64,000 bases of DNA from Paludibacteraceae bacterium (GTDB lineage Bacteria > Bacteroidota > Bacteroidia > Bacteroidales > Paludibacteraceae), in the NCBI GenBank assembly GCA_024401455.1, contig JAKSLA010000003.1, forward strand, positions 35,830 through 99,829. The letters are read 5' to 3'. Below the pieces are notes generated by a model, which worked only from the letters and a program-made list of their open reading frames with translations, made no database searches and had not been told where the DNA came from. A program made the translations under genes and the position numbers. Each line of letters opens with the position of its first letter. Within the stretch, counting starts at the first letter, position 1. Of the stretch, positions 27,223-36,089 are shown in pieces.

Positions 27223-29691
27223 TTAGGATTCTTGCTCTTTTTTAATCCTCTTCCTTGCGTATTTCAGTTCGCCCCAACTACAGTTGAGGAGTTCTTTCAA
27301 CTCCTTGTTCTCCTTGTCGGGCTGTTCTTTGCAGGTTTGGATGATATGCTCCATCCTTGATTCGGGGCATATTCTGCCGAGTTCGATTTTGCCTTCTTCC
27401 ACCCATTGGAAAAGATGTCCTTCAATGGTGCTTTCTGCCAGATGACGTTCTTCGGCAATTTCACGGATTGTTTTCCCCTCTTCAAAAAGTTTCAGAGTGG
27501 CGACGTAGGTGTCACTTTTCTCTGCCGAATGGCTGTCGTTTATTTGAAGAAAAACATTGTCATCTTTGGTATAGCCATATTGTTTAATGCACTGCTCCAC
27601 AATTTCCAAAATGTCCTTGCCATATTTAGAAATGGTCATTTTACCTATGCCTGATATTTTGACCAACTCGTCATTGTTTGTCGGTAAGTAGTTGCACACG
27701 CCGATAAGTGCGGCTTGCGATAGGACCACATAGACGGGCACTCCCATATTCTCGGCCATTTCTTGGCGCCAACTGCGTAGTTGGTGATAGAGTTCTTGGT
27801 GGTTGACCCCTTGCGGCGTGGCCAGTTTGCCCTCTTTCTTTTTGGAAGATGACGATTTTTTCTTTCCCTCCGTTTTTTCGTCGATAGAGGCTTTGGCCTT
27901 TTCTTTCAGATAGTTGATGACAGAGAAGCCTTCTGCGCAGAGGGGTAGGGTCGCCTTTTTTATCTGTATGTCTGTTTCTATCAAGTTTAGGGCGTTGTCC
28001 AAGTCTTTCCTAATCTCCTTGTTGTCCGTTTCTATGGATTCGGCTTGCAGTACGGTGAACTCTATTAGCGATTTTGTCTTTTCCAAGAAGTAGGAAGCCC
28101 CTTTGCTGACGCGTTCTTTTAAGAAGGCATCATTTTCTGCATTCGTGCAGTTGCAGAGCAGTTGGTTCAACTGAAGAATGAATTTATCGGATACGCCCTT
28201 CACTTCTTCCCTGATCTTTGTTTCTGCTTCTATAAATCGATTTTCGATTTCAGGGTACATCTTCCAAAAACTTTCGTCAACGATACGCTTCAAAAGGAGG
28301 AAGTGGGCGAAGAGTTCTTTGTAGTCGAATTGTTCGATGAGTAGTTTCGTGTAGTAGTTGTGCTTCATTTGGGCAATAGCCTCTTCGTTGGGTTCTCGTT
28401 CTCGGGAGGCCTCGTTAAACTGATCTACACGCGTGTCGCGTTTGATGGAGTGGCTGGTGATGGGCGAACTGAGTACCATCCCCTCCAACGATTTGCAGCG
28501 GCTTAGTGCAACATATACCTGACCGTGAGTAAAGGAAGCTTGGGCGTCGATGATTGCCTTCTCGAAAGTCAATCCTTGGCTCTTATGCACGGTGATGGCC
28601 CAGGCTGTTTTGAGCGGGAATTGTTCAAATGTGCCGTCCACGGTTTCTTCCAACTCTTTGGTTGTTTCGTTGAGCGTATATTTCACATTTTCCCATTTGT
28701 CCTTTTCGACGAAGATGGTTGTATTGTCGTCGTTGCTTACTACCGTTATTATGTTAGGTTCTATTTTTGTGATGTGGCCAATCTTTCCGTTGTAATATCG
28801 TTTGGCTGGAGTTGGGTCGTTTTTGATGAACATAACTTGTGCGCCCTCTTTCAGTTCCAAATTTTCGTCGGTCGGGTAGGCGTATTCTGGGAAGTTGCCC
28901 GTTATGGTTGCCTTGAAGAATTGGCTCTTCGTTGTTAGAGCGTCAAGTTTCTGTTTGTTGAGGCTTTGTGCTTGGTGGTTGTGTGTCGTGAGTCGGATGT
29001 AGCCTTCCTCGTCATTGGGGTTGAAGTTCGCTTTGTAACGAGCGTTGAGGCATTTGAGCGTATCTTCGTCGGCACTATTTTCACGGATACGGTTGAGCAG
29101 ATTGACGAATTTGTCGTCGGCCTGTCGATACACCTTTTTCAACTCTACGCAGGCGTAGGGTGTCCGTTGTAAAGCAAGGCTGCTGAAGAAATAGGGCGTT
29201 TGGTAACTGTTTTGGAGCATTCCCCACTCATCGTCTTTGATGACGGGAGCCAGTTGCTGAATGTCGCCAATCATAAGAAGTTGCACACCACCGAATGGAG
29301 CAGGGTTTCTTCGGAAGTGGCGTAGCACGTTGTCCACAGAGTCGAGCAGGTCTGCTCGCACCATACTGATTTCGTCAATGACGAGCAGGTCTAAACTTCG
29401 GATGATGTTGATTTTTTCTTTTCGGAACTTGTACAACTCTTTTGGATTTACCGGGGTGCCTGGGATGTAGGGACCGAAACCCAGTTGGAAGAAAGAGTGG
29501 ATGGTCATACCTCCTGCATTGATGGCCGCCACGCCGGTAGGGGCGACGACAATCATTCGTTTGGGCGAATCAAGTCTGAGTTGTTTGAGGAACGTGGTTT
29601 TTCCTGTTCCTGCCTTTCCTGTTAAGAAAACGTTTGTGTCAGTGTGTCTCAATAGCTCGTTGGCGAGCTCCAATTGTGGATTTGTTTGCAT
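27223..29691 (-). CDS. Pif1-like SF1B helicase with HRDC and helix-turn-helix C-terminus
   Basis: 822 residues from ATG 29691; 17 extra in-frame codons lie upstream, but MQTNPQLELANELL is the usual family start. Walker A GKAGTGKTT at 25-33, Walker B LLVIDEISM, GDIQQLAPV, and the late helicase motifs AITVHKSQGLTF and YVALSRC show a Pif1/RecD-like ATPase. A Lys/Ser-rich linker leads to an HRDC domain (about 630-705) and a helix-turn-helix region (about 730-785, IREIAEERHLAESTIEGHL). This domain order is seen in Bacteroidota helicases of unsettled biological role; DNA unwinding at special structures is the family activity. Confidence 0.9.
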   Translation of the reverse strand: MQTNPQLELANELLRHTDTNVFLTGKAGTGKTTFLKQLRLDSPKRMIVVAPTGVAAINAGGMTIHSFFQLGFGPYIPGTPVNPKELYKFRKEKINIIRSLDLLVIDEISMVRADLLDSVDNVLRHFRRNPAPFGGVQLLMIGDIQQLAPVIKDDEWGMLQNSYQTPYFFSSLALQRTPYACVELKKVYRQADDKFVNLLNRIRENSADEDTLKCLNARYKANFNPNDEEGYIRLTTHNHQAQSLNKQKLDALTTKSQFFKATITGNFPEYAYPTDENLELKEGAQVMFIKNDPTPAKRYYNGKIGHITKIEPNIITVVSNDDNTTIFVEKDKWENVKYTLNETTKELEETVDGTFEQFPLKTAWAITVHKSQGLTFEKAIIDAQASFTHGQVYVALSRCKSLEGMVLSSPITSHSIKRDTRVDQFNEASREREPNEEAIAQMKHNYYTKLLIEQFDYKELFAHFLLLKRIVDESFWKMYPEIENRFIEAETKIREEVKGVSDKFILQLNQLLCNCTNAENDAFLKERVSKGASYFLEKTKSLIEFTVLQAESIETDNKEIRKDLDNALNLIETDIQIKKATLPLCAEGFSVINYLKEKAKASIDEKTEGKKKSSSSKKKEGKLATPQGVNHQELYHQLRSWRQEMAENMGVPVYVVLSQAALIGVCNYLPTNNDELVKISGIGKMTISKYGKDILEIVEQCIKQYGYTKDDNVFLQINDSHSAEKSDTYVATLKLFEEGKTIREIAEERHLAESTIEGHLFQWVEEGKIELGRICPESRMEHIIQTCKEQPDKENKELKELLNCSWGELKYARKRIKKEQES

Positions 29692-29789
29692 TTTACAGTT
29701 AGATATAGAAGTGGATGAGAAGCGAAGGAATCGGGTAGTCATCCTGACTGTTTAATCGGCATTCGATCCTCATCAACTATTTGTTTTTG

Positions 29790-29797
29790 CAAATGTA
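29790..29797 (-). promoter_or_regulatory. -7 element (TACATTTG) for the Pif1-like helicase
   Basis: Reverse-strand TACATTTG about 99 nt upstream of the ATG. The -33 box is absent or degenerate. Confidence 0.4.
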
Positions 29798-29957
29798 GTG
29801 AAATTAGGCGAAGTTGTGGTCTATATGCAAATTTTTATCACTCAAAAAAGCGAAAAGGGCGAAAAAGAATTTGGTTAACTCAATAGTTTTAACGAATATT
29901 GCAAATGAAAATTTGTGGTTCATTTTGACTTAATGAATTGAATAATAATATAATTAG

Positions 29958-31514
29958 ATGCGTGTAAAGATTTATTTCAGTTGTGTTTTTATGTTGTTGC
30001 TACTTTCTTTGGGGGTAGTGGCGCAAGCGCAAATTCCACCGAAGCCTACTCCGGCCCGGTTTATTAATGATTATGCAGATTTGCTTACGGAAGGGCAGGA
30101 GCAGGAGTTGGAGGATGCCCTCCAAGCCTTTATGCATACTAGTAGTTGCCAGATTGTAGTGGTGACACTCAATAGTTTGGACGGGAAGACTCCTGCCGAA
30201 ATGGCGACGGCTATTGGTAACAGTTGGGGTGTCGGTTCTAAAGAGAAGAATAATGGCGTAGTGGTGCTTGTCAAGCCAAAGAGGGGAGAAAGTGACAGAG
30301 GGCAGGCTCATATTGCTACTGGTTTTGGAATGGATGGCGCATTGCCCGATGCCATCTGTTTTCGGATTGTCGAAAATGAGATGATTCCTCATTTCAAGGA
30401 GGACGATTATTATGGTGGCATAACTGAGGCATTGAATGTTGTTATGCCGATTTGTCGGGGTGAATACAGTGAGCAGGACTACTACGAAAAACATGGCGAA
30501 GAGGATTTTTCTGTATTGGAGTTCGTCTTTGCGTTGGCGTTTCTCTTTTTAATGCCGTTTTTACTTTTCGTAGGAGGCGTTTCTTCTTTTTATTGGTTTG
30601 TGATACAACCGATTATCTTTTTATTCAAACTCACGATTGGAAATATCATAGTCTTTTTTAGAAGAAGGGACTATAGAAAGAGATTTTCAATGACGGACAG
30701 TGATGTAAGTCAAAATCATCCGATGTTGGAGCACCTTGATTTACTGAAAGCGTATTACTATTTCTCTAAAGTGAAGTATAGAACATTTTCCAATGGAGAG
30801 TCTATTCCTTATCGGAATGTAGTAGAGGCGAGCCTCTTACATATGCAGCAGCGCGGGGTGTTGGAAATTGAGCAGGGGGAGACGAAAGAGAAGAGCGTAT
30901 TGCGTTTGAATAAATGGACGGCGCCAGATCAGAATACGAGTGAAGACCAAAAGATTTTGGAACATAAAATCTATGATGTGATAAATTGCTTGGCTGAATT
31001 CGACAAGGAACTCTCTGTCAAAGATGTTAGGAATGCGGTCTTTAAAGATCGGGAAGAGGTGATTGAACTAAGGGATTTTATAAAGAAGAAACTGGAAAAT
31101 GTCAAGAGTGATGCCCGATTGTCGCAGCAGATGTATGTGCTGCACGAATATTTCACTCAAAGCAAGTATGCTGATGCCCGTCGCATGGAGGACCCGCAAA
31201 AATGGCCTGAATATATGCTTTATGCTATGGCGTTGGGTGACTCGGATTACTTATTTGATGATTTACAGGCTTGCGCTGAGGCAGAAAAATGGACAATTGA
31301 TGAGAAACTATTGCGTCTTGCCGGCGAAATTTGGGTGGTGGCATTGCTTTTCAAACTTTTTGCTGTTGCTTTCAAAATAGAGTTCCTTGCCAAGACGGTA
31401 AGCTTTTTCTTTTCTGTAGTCAGCAGTAGTTCAGGCTCTGGTCGTGGCGGCGGTGGAGGAAGCAGTTATGGCGGCGGCGGCTTCGGCGGCGGAGGCGGCG
31501 GCAGCAGTTGGTAA
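29958..31514 (+). CDS. TPM-domain membrane protein with Gly-rich tail
   Basis: 518 residues. Signal peptide (ends VVAQAQ), then a TPM domain (about 33-160; FINDYADLLTEGQEQELEDAL, IVVVTLNSLDG, GNSWGVGSKEKNNGVVVLV), two membrane segments between about 178 and 225, and a long cytoplasmic part. The last ~28 residues are Ser/Gly-rich (GGGGFGGGGGGSSW). TPM proteins of the YgcG type are common, sit in the membrane and have no firm biochemical role; some are linked to photosystem repair or phosphatase activity. The Gly-rich tail is typical of this bacterial group. Confidence 0.9.
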   Translation: MRVKIYFSCVFMLLLLSLGVVAQAQIPPKPTPARFINDYADLLTEGQEQELEDALQAFMHTSSCQIVVVTLNSLDGKTPAEMATAIGNSWGVGSKEKNNGVVVLVKPKRGESDRGQAHIATGFGMDGALPDAICFRIVENEMIPHFKEDDYYGGITEALNVVMPICRGEYSEQDYYEKHGEEDFSVLEFVFALAFLFLMPFLLFVGGVSSFYWFVIQPIIFLFKLTIGNIIVFFRRRDYRKRFSMTDSDVSQNHPMLEHLDLLKAYYYFSKVKYRTFSNGESIPYRNVVEASLLHMQQRGVLEIEQGETKEKSVLRLNKWTAPDQNTSEDQKILEHKIYDVINCLAEFDKELSVKDVRNAVFKDREEVIELRDFIKKKLENVKSDARLSQQMYVLHEYFTQSKYADARRMEDPQKWPEYMLYAMALGDSDYLFDDLQACAEAEKWTIDEKLLRLAGEIWVVALLFKLFAVAFKIEFLAKTVSFFFSVVSSSSGSGRGGGGGSSYGGGGFGGGGGGSSW

Positions 31515-31566
31515 TGCCCGTAGAGATGTCCCCATGGGGCGTCTCCATGTCCCCATGAAACGTCTA
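31515..31566. repeat. Extragenic palindromic repeat (CCCGTAG...CCCCATGGGG type)
   Basis: Begins right after the TPM stop codon. Contains GAGATGTCCCCATGGGG and a second GTCCCCATG. The same CCCGTAGxGATGTCCCC start recurs at 36115. Confidence 0.6.
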
Positions 31567-31571
31567 AATAA

Positions 31572-31608
31572 AACAGCAAAGGCGAGGATACCCCCCGCCT
31601 TTGTTGTG
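31572..31608. terminator. Terminator-like hairpin between converging genes
   Basis: GCAAAGGCG / CGCCTTTG stem around a C-rich loop. A TTTTTT tract comes 7-8 nt later on the plus strand. It lies between the convergent TPM gene and prmA. Confidence 0.5.
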
Positions 31609-31628
31609 TGGATATTTTTTAGAACCCC

Positions 31629-32468
31629 TTATATTTTCTTGTAATGGACTGCTACCCAGAGATTCTTCTCTTCGTGGCCGAGTAGTTGCAAGCCGTGCTT
31701 TTGAGCCTCCTCGTCGATGACGGGGATATCCCTTTCGTAGAATCCACTCATATAAAGTTCTGAGCTGGAGTGCATGCAAGCCGCATAGCGATGCATGTCA
31801 TGCAAAAGGATGTTGCGGTTGATGTTGGCCAAGATGATGTCATATTTCTCTGCACCCAGCAATTCGGCGCCGCCCATCTCTACGCGGATGCCCTCTACGT
31901 TGTTCAGCGAGATGTTTTCAAGCGAGTTGTTGTAAGCCCACTCGTCAATGTCAATGGCCGTAATAGGGGTTGCCCCTTTTTTTGCAGCAAGGATAGCCAA
32001 CACGGCAGTGCCGCAACCCATGTCGAGGAGGGATTTCCCTTTCACATCCGAGTTTAACAACGCCCTAAGCATAAGGGATGTTGTTTCGTGGTGCCCCGTT
32101 CCGAATGACATTTTAGGGTCGATGAGGATGTCGTATTGGGCAGAAGGAATGTCCTTGTGGAAGGTGCTGTGGATAACGCAGTCGTCGCCCAAGATGATGG
32201 GTTGGAAGTAGTGTTTCTCCCATTCTTCGTTCCAATTTTGTCCTTTTACGAACTGTTGAGAGTAACTGATGTTTTTGTCGTATTCAAAATTGGCAATGAG
32301 ATCCTTTACCTTTGCTTCGTCATAGAGGTCGGCAGGAATGTAGGCGGTCAATCCTTCGTTGCCGACGACGAAACTTTCGAAACCGATTTCACCCAATTCA
32401 GCAGACAAAATATCTGCTATATAGTCGTTTTCAAGCGTGTACTTGAAAAGAAATTCAATGTAGTCCAT
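31629..32468 (-). CDS. prmA: Ribosomal protein L11 methyltransferase
   Basis: 279 residues. The S-adenosylmethionine site is LLDMGCGTAVLAILAAKKGA (about residues 147-166, given as a landmark), preceded by the PrmA-specific MSFGTGHHETTSLML. The family trimethylates lysines and the N-terminus of ribosomal protein L11. The N-terminal substrate-recognition part is slightly shorter than in E. coli PrmA, as usual for Bacteroidota. Single gene. Confidence 0.93.
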   Translation of the reverse strand: MDYIEFLFKYTLENDYIADILSAELGEIGFESFVVGNEGLTAYIPADLYDEAKVKDLIANFEYDKNISYSQQFVKGQNWNEEWEKHYFQPIILGDDCVIHSTFHKDIPSAQYDILIDPKMSFGTGHHETTSLMLRALLNSDVKGKSLLDMGCGTAVLAILAAKKGATPITAIDIDEWAYNNSLENISLNNVEGIRVEMGGAELLGAEKYDIILANINRNILLHDMHRYAACMHSSSELYMSGFYERDIPVIDEEAQKHGLQLLGHEEKNLWVAVHYKKI

Positions 32469-32553
32469 ATTTTTTTTGAAATTCGATTAAACCATTTAAC
32501 CCGATGAATGTCTAAATGACAAAAGGTGATAGAGAAAGGCAAATCAATAAAAG

Positions 32554-32584
32554 TTTGTGAGTTACCTTTTTTATTTTATCTTTG
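32554..32584 (+). promoter_or_regulatory. Bacteroidota-type promoter for the first MKMLKIWL gene
   Basis: TTTG at 32554-32557, 19 bp, TATCTTTG at 32577-32584: a near-perfect match. It leaves a leader of about 110 nt. Confidence 0.75.
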
Positions 32585-32700
32585 CACAACAAAGATAAGC
32601 AAAAGGGCGATAATCGCAAATGTGATTTTTCGCAAAATTGAGTTTATTTTTATATGTTTCTATCTTCGTTAAAGAAGAGCAAATTTTAGGAGGTTTTATT

Positions 32701-33099
32701 ATGAAAATGTTAAAGATTTGGTTGGTCGTTCCCATGATGATGATTGCATGGGGGGCTTATGCACAAGATGACAATATATCTAATAATGAAGGAAGCGAAG
32801 TTGTTGACGTAAACAAGTCTGACGCTAAGGCCGAAAAGAAAGCGGAAAAAGCAATGCGTAAGGCCGAGAAGGAAGCGAAAAAGGCAGAACGTAAGGCAAA
32901 ACGTAAGGCGGCAAAAGCACAGAGTGATGCGGAATGGAAGAGCAGACAGTCTTATAATTCGACTCGGTCAGATTATGAAGGCATTGGTGAATCCTATAGG
33001 ACCAGCGCGAGAGGTAACCAATTTTGGCCCACTTCGTCACCGTCAGCAGGTAATTTCTGTGGCTATTCTGGCGGAACTTTCAATGTAAGGTCAAAGTAA
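32701..33099 (+). CDS. Small exported Lys/Ala-rich protein (paralogue 1)
   Basis: 132 residues from ATG 32701, which has AGGAGG 10 nt upstream (unusual in this phylum, where Shine-Dalgarno sites are often weak); the frame is open from 32638. Signal peptide MKMLKIWLVVPMMMIAWGAYA. The middle (about 40-78) is a highly charged Lys/Ala/Glu helix of KAEKKAEKAMRKAEKEA type, probably a single long helix. The C-terminal ~50 residues are Ser/Gly/Tyr-rich. Function unknown. It shares leader and signal peptide with the gene at 33393. Confidence 0.8.
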   Translation: MKMLKIWLVVPMMMIAWGAYAQDDNISNNEGSEVVDVNKSDAKAEKKAEKAMRKAEKEAKKAERKAKRKAAKAQSDAEWKSRQSYNSTRSDYEGIGESYRTSARGNQFWPTSSPSAGNFCGYSGGTFNVRSK

Positions 33100-33269
33100 G
33101 CCTTCGGATAAGTTCCTTCGTCTGGATTTTGCGTGGGTTTCTTCTTGAACAGCAAGAATATGGGAAGAAAAAGAATTAGTTCGGTTATTTTTGGTCTATT
33201 CTGATTAAACCATTTCTTGATTCTGTTGTCTAAATGGCAAAAGGGAAGTTGAAAGGGCTTTCCCCATTT

Positions 33270-33277
33270 TATCTTCG
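33270..33277 (+). promoter_or_regulatory. Weak -7 element (TATCTTCG) for the second MKMLKIWL gene
   Basis: TATCTTCG stands at the same relative place as TATCTTTG before the first gene, and the following ATAAGCAAAA bases are also shared, so it looks like the degenerate copy of a duplicated promoter. Confidence 0.4.
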
Positions 33278-33376
33278 TATAGAAGATAAGCAAAAAGAGC
33301 AATTGTCATGAAAATGAGTTTTGCTAATTGAGAGATACTTTTGATTATTTTTCCTCTTCGGAAACGGAGGACAATT

Positions 33377-33418
33377 TTTAGGAGGTTTTATTATGAAAAT
33401 GTTAAAGATTTGGTTGGC
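33377..33418 (+). repeat. Duplicated leader/signal-peptide module (second copy; first at 32685-32726)
   Basis: About 40 bp from the ribosome site (TTTTAGGAGGTTTTATTATG) through the codons for MKMLKIWL is the same in both genes. Just upstream, both leaders can form a small hairpin with different bases: TCTTC / GAAGA before copy 1 and TCCTC / GAGGA before copy 2. Confidence 0.75.
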
Positions 33419-34403
33419 TATTCCCATGATGATGATGACATGGGGGGCTTTTGCTCAAGATGACATTTATGTAACAGAGGAGGAGTCTAACGCAGAGGCA
33501 GACTCAATTCAAGCATATGTCGAGGCAAGAAAGAAGCAAGCAGAGGACCTCAAGAAGGTTCGTCGTGCTGAGATTGAAGCAGAGAAGGCACGTTTGGAGT
33601 ATGCAGAGAAGTATATAGACGATACTTTGTATGTGGAAGATGAGTCTGACTTTGAGTACTCTCGTCGTCTCCAAAAGTACCATGATGCGGATTTGAACAT
33701 TTATGAGTCAGAGCCTGCTCCAACTTATAATATCACGGTTACAAACTACGATCCATATTATCCATACTATGGATTCTACGGATATTCTTATAGAAGTTAT
33801 CCATATTGGAATAGTTATTATTATCGTCCGGCAGCGTGGTACTATCATCCTCATTATTATGGCTCTGCTTATTGTTATGGTTATGGTCATGTTCATAATC
33901 CGTACTTGCACCATGGTCACTACATGCATCACCATGCTCATCCGGCATACCACTATTCCAGACCATTTGCTCGTCCATATCGTTCAGGCGGAAGTGTCTC
34001 TTCTCCTCGTGGCGGCCGTTCGTCGTATAGATCATCGAATCCGGGTACTTCGAGAAGAGGTTCAACAGGTACGATGCGTTCTTCGTCAAGTTCTTCTTCG
34101 GTGTCAAGCGGAAGTGGTTCATCGTATTCAGGACGCTCAAGTTCGGCAAACATGTCTCGCGGAAGAAGTAGTTCTAACTCGGTTTCATCTTCACGTTCGA
34201 GCTCTTCATCAAGCGTGTCACGTGGTAGCAGTAGTTCCAGTTCATCGTTGCGTTCAAGCAGCAATAGTGGTTCTTCGAGATCTTCGTCAGACAGTGGAAG
34301 CTCTTACAGATCCTCTTCTTCTATGAGCAGAGGAAGTTCAAGCTCAAGTGGCAGTATGTCTCGCGGCGGTGGTAGTGCGTCTCGTGGCGGCCGTGGTAGA
34401 TGA
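33393..34403 (+). CDS. Exported Tyr/His- and Ser-rich low-complexity protein (paralogue 2)
   Basis: 336 residues. Signal peptide MKMLKIWLAIPMMMMTWGAFA, nearly that of the preceding gene, then an acidic helical part (about 22-110), a Tyr/Pro/His-rich section (about 118-195, with runs such as HHGHYMHHHAHPAYH) and a ~135-residue tail of Ser with Arg/Gly. The His-rich part could bind metal; the Ser-rich tail could be a glycosylated or wall-spanning stalk. Both ideas are inference. Preceded by a full AGGAGG. Ends before a clear terminator. Confidence 0.8.
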   Translation: MKMLKIWLAIPMMMMTWGAFAQDDIYVTEEESNAEADSIQAYVEARKKQAEDLKKVRRAEIEAEKARLEYAEKYIDDTLYVEDESDFEYSRRLQKYHDADLNIYESEPAPTYNITVTNYDPYYPYYGFYGYSYRSYPYWNSYYYRPAAWYYHPHYYGSAYCYGYGHVHNPYLHHGHYMHHHAHPAYHYSRPFARPYRSGGSVSSPRGGRSSYRSSNPGTSRRGSTGTMRSSSSSSSVSSGSGSSYSGRSSSANMSRGRSSSNSVSSSRSSSSSSVSRGSSSSSSSLRSSSNSGSSRSSSDSGSSYRSSSSMSRGSSSSSGSMSRGGGSASRGGRGR

Positions 34404-34423
34404 TAGTATTTAAAGAGTCTATA

Positions 34424-34467
34424 AAAGAAGGTCCACACCTAAATTTTTTAGGATGGGGCCTTCTTCT
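34424..34467 (+). terminator. Terminator after the Ser-rich protein gene
   Basis: Outer stem AAGAAGGTCC / GGGCCTTCTT with an inner CCTAAA / TTTAGG hairpin, followed by CTTAAATATT. The U-tract is modest. Confidence 0.7.
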
Positions 34468-34566
34468 TAAATATTAAGGGAACTCCTATACGAGGACTCC
34501 CAATTGTAAAATTAGAAAGTCGGGGGATTGGAAGATTACCCCTTCGGAATAAAAAGATTTTGCTAT

Positions 34567-36033
34567 ATGAAAAGATTAGGTTTGGCCGCTTATGGCTTAT
34601 TCTTGGGTTTGGGTTCTATTTCTGCCCAAAACGCATATGACGCAATGAACATCAGCCGTGTGGATCCTGTTATGGGAACGGCTCGTTATTCGGCAATGGC
34701 AGGTGCATTGGGTGCGTTGGGTGCTGATGCTTCTACAATGAAAGACAATCCCGCAGGGTTGGGTGTATATAGGAAGTGGGACCTCAACATCACTCCAAAT
34801 ATCTATGTGACCAATGATAATTCAGTGGGACTCAATGTGAATAACTTTGGCCTTGTAATGAATTTCGGTCGTGGCTCCAGCAAAAAGGGCTATATCACTT
34901 CTTCGTTGGGTATTTCTTACAACCGTTTGAGAAATTTTGACAGATATACAAGTGTAACGAAGAGGGGTGAAGATGGTTCAATGACCGACTTTATTGCTGA
35001 TTATGCTTCAGACCCTGTTTATAATGAAGCAAAGCGTTTGGAGTTGTTGGACGGTGAGGACAATTCTACATATAGTCCAGATGATTTGATTAGCCGTCGT
35101 GTGCGCTTTGATGAGTCTGGCTCGTTGGGCGAGTGGAACTTCTCTTATGGTATGAATGTCAGCAATTTCTTATATTGGGGAGTTGGCCTCGGCGTGACAA
35201 GTTTGGATTATAAGCGGACGGCTCAATATGACGAGATGTCTCCAAGTGATGGTAGTTGGTATTTGGACAACTACTATGAGGCAACCGGTTCTGGTTTCAA
35301 TTTCAAGGCGGGTGTAATTATCCGTCCTACGGATTTCTTTAGAGTTGGTCTTGCCTTCCATTCTCCGACATTCTATACAATAGACCAATATTCGGATCAG
35401 CATATGGATTTCGATGGTGTTAATGGAAGTCGCCATGAAACTGAGATATCGGCTACGAGTTTGAGTTATGATTTGCAGACCCCATTGAAGGCACAGGCAA
35501 GTTTAGGCTTTGTTATTGGCAAGCGTGCCATCATTGGTTTGGAATATCAATTTGAGGATTTCTCAGCCATCCGTATTAGCGATTGCGACGGTGTATATTC
35601 TTATTATGATGGAGAAAAGTTGGACCGTTGGACGGATCATTACGTAGATTTTGACAAAGTGGACGAGAAAGACCGTATCAACGAGGTTTTAGGCGTGGCT
35701 CATACCATTAAACTCGGTGCGGAGGTTAATGTGGCTAAAGGCTTTGCTGTACGTTTGGGTACTGCTTTCGTGACCAAGCCGTTGACAAAGGAGGCTGGCT
35801 TGGATCAGAATTTCCCTACAGACTATCCTGTCTCTTTCCCTCAAAACACATTCTATGTGACAGGTGGTTGGGGATACAGAGGCGAGAGCTTCTTCGTTGA
35901 TATGGCTGCCGTTTATAAGAATCAAGGCGATAAGTTGTATGACTTCTTGCCTATTCCAGAAAATGAAAAGCCAATGACAGACGAGTCTCTTGGAAATATT
36001 AATGTTATGGCAACTCTCGGTTGGAAGTTCTGA
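34567..36033 (+). CDS. FadL/OmpP1-like outer-membrane transport protein
   Basis: 488 residues from ATG 34567 (frame open from 34528; this start gives the signal peptide MKRLGLAAYGLFLGLGSISAQ). The mature N-terminus has the OmpP1/FadL/TodX plug-like segment ARYSAMAGALGALGADASTM and KDNPAGLGVYR. The rest is alternating beta strands to an aromatic last residue (LGWKF), as needed for BAM insertion. Family role: diffusion channel for hydrophobic compounds across the outer membrane. The ligand is unknown. Confidence 0.9.
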   Translation: MKRLGLAAYGLFLGLGSISAQNAYDAMNISRVDPVMGTARYSAMAGALGALGADASTMKDNPAGLGVYRKWDLNITPNIYVTNDNSVGLNVNNFGLVMNFGRGSSKKGYITSSLGISYNRLRNFDRYTSVTKRGEDGSMTDFIADYASDPVYNEAKRLELLDGEDNSTYSPDDLISRRVRFDESGSLGEWNFSYGMNVSNFLYWGVGLGVTSLDYKRTAQYDEMSPSDGSWYLDNYYEATGSGFNFKAGVIIRPTDFFRVGLAFHSPTFYTIDQYSDQHMDFDGVNGSRHETEISATSLSYDLQTPLKAQASLGFVIGKRAIIGLEYQFEDFSAIRISDCDGVYSYYDGEKLDRWTDHYVDFDKVDEKDRINEVLGVAHTIKLGAEVNVAKGFAVRLGTAFVTKPLTKEAGLDQNFPTDYPVSFPQNTFYVTGGWGYRGESFFVDMAAVYKNQGDKLYDFLPIPENEKPMTDESLGNINVMATLGWKF

Positions 36034-36057
36034 TTGGGTGTTAGTTTAGAATATGGA

Positions 36058-36089
36058 GGCTGTTCGGCGAAAGTCGGACAGCCTTTTTT
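36058..36089 (+). terminator. Rho-independent terminator of the FadL-like gene
   Basis: 11 bp stem GGCTGTTCGGC / GTCGGACAGCC (two G-U pairs), GAAA loop, then six T. Confidence 0.92.

Noticed and set aside
33703-34326. 207-residue overlapping plus-strand ORF and a 103-residue antisense ORF in the Ser-rich gene
   Set aside because: Shadows of a biased-codon repeat region; the main frame has promoter, AGGAGG and signal peptide.
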